Origin: Verrucomicrobia bacterium UBA5540
Lineage (GTDB): Bacteria > Verrucomicrobiota > Kiritimatiellia > Kiritimatiellales > Tichowtungiaceae
Reading direction: 5' to 3'
Assembly (NCBI GenBank): GCA_002423675.1
Contig: DINM01000121.1
Coordinates: 3,267 to 8,569, forward strand
DNA length: 5,303 bases
This document shows, piece by piece, positions 5,159-5,303 of this stretch. Made by a program: the position numbers and the translations under genes. Each line of letters starts with the position of its first letter. The stretch's first letter is position 1. The notes under the pieces were generated by a model that saw only the letters and a list, made by a program, of their open reading frames with translations, ran no database searches and was not told where the DNA came from.

Positions 5159-5303
5159 TTACAGCCAGCCCCCGACGGCGGCAACACGGTCATTGATGCT
5201 GAACATGACACAAACCGTATCGGGTCTCCGAGAAAAAACATCCCGATCCAGACGCGAGAGGACTCCCGATGCTGTCATCTAAAATACCACCCGCTCGTCA
5301 GGT
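5159..5303 (-). pseudogene. Remnant of an SGNH/GDSL-type hydrolase gene
   Basis: On the - strand the window edge reads PDERVVF, then an in-frame TAG (5279-5281), then at once an ATG (5276-5278) opening 39 codons to a TAA at 5159-5161. The 39-residue piece contains SGVLSRLDRDVFSRRPD followed by VMFSIND, which strongly resembles the stretch before and at block III (G-x-N-D) of SGNH/GDSL hydrolases, with Ser in place of the usual Gly (SIND). Only 11 residues follow IND before the stop, so the C-terminal block V (D-x-x-H) is missing, and the in-frame stop separates it from any N-terminal GDS block, which would lie beyond the window. It therefore looks like a decayed esterase/lipase-like gene. A chance resemblance of a short non-coding frame cannot be excluded. 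Confidence 0.5.

Noticed and set aside
4893..5282. 129-codon + strand frame spanning the kdgK 5' end and upstream region
   Set aside because: It is antisense to the kdgK N-terminus, crosses its ribosome site, and shows no domain. The - strand of 5159-5278 instead gives an SGNH-like segment.
1..5303. CRISPR array, insertion sequence or toxin-antitoxin pair
   Set aside because: No regularly spaced direct repeats, transposase motifs or paired small genes with such signatures were seen on either strand.

Overview
The window reads as ordinary chromosomal DNA from a moderately GC-rich, Gram-negative-like bacterium. The sugar-acid kinase, the SASA-type esterase and the AT-rich 'ATGAATTATGA'-style intergenic repeat would fit a PVC-group organism (Kiritimatiellota, Verrucomicrobiota or Lentisphaerota). 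That placement is a guess from family resemblance and is not demonstrated.

Layout. The left part (1-1167) runs on the + strand. It holds the 3' portion of a YbaB/EbfC nucleoid-associated protein gene, a 103-bp spacer carrying an AT-rich inverted repeat, an intact recR, a strong hairpin terminator, and a tRNA-Asn(GTT) gene with encoded CCA and its own terminator-like hairpin. ybaB-recR is a classic DNA-repair/replication pair, often with dnaX upstream (outside the window). The right part (1443-5303) runs on the - strand. In transcription order it holds a broken SGNH/GDSL-hydrolase remnant at the window edge, a 2-keto-3-deoxygluconate (KDG) kinase, a SASA-domain (sialate O-acetylesterase-like) esterase, and 6-phosphogluconate dehydrogenase (gnd). 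The two blocks converge on a roughly 275-bp A+T-richer spacer (1168-1442) with no recognisable gene.

How the genes work together. kdgK, the esterase and gnd are tightly spaced (41 bp, then 3 bp) and probably form one operon. The esterase would remove acetyl groups from a glycan or sugar. KDG kinase handles the keto-deoxy sugar acid produced from uronates, and Gnd oxidatively decarboxylates 6-phosphogluconate to ribulose 5-phosphate. The shared theme is acetylated polysaccharide and sugar-acid catabolism; no substrate can be named from this window alone.

I found no strong evidence of a new biological system. The points most worth a second look are: the Gnd cofactor-binding turn, which has Asp where NADP enzymes have Asn-Arg-Ser/Thr and suggests NAD+ use; the degraded SGNH hydrolase upstream of kdgK; the repeat that forms the recR leader in place of a Shine-Dalgarno site; and a small palindromic motif family shared by two intergenic sites.
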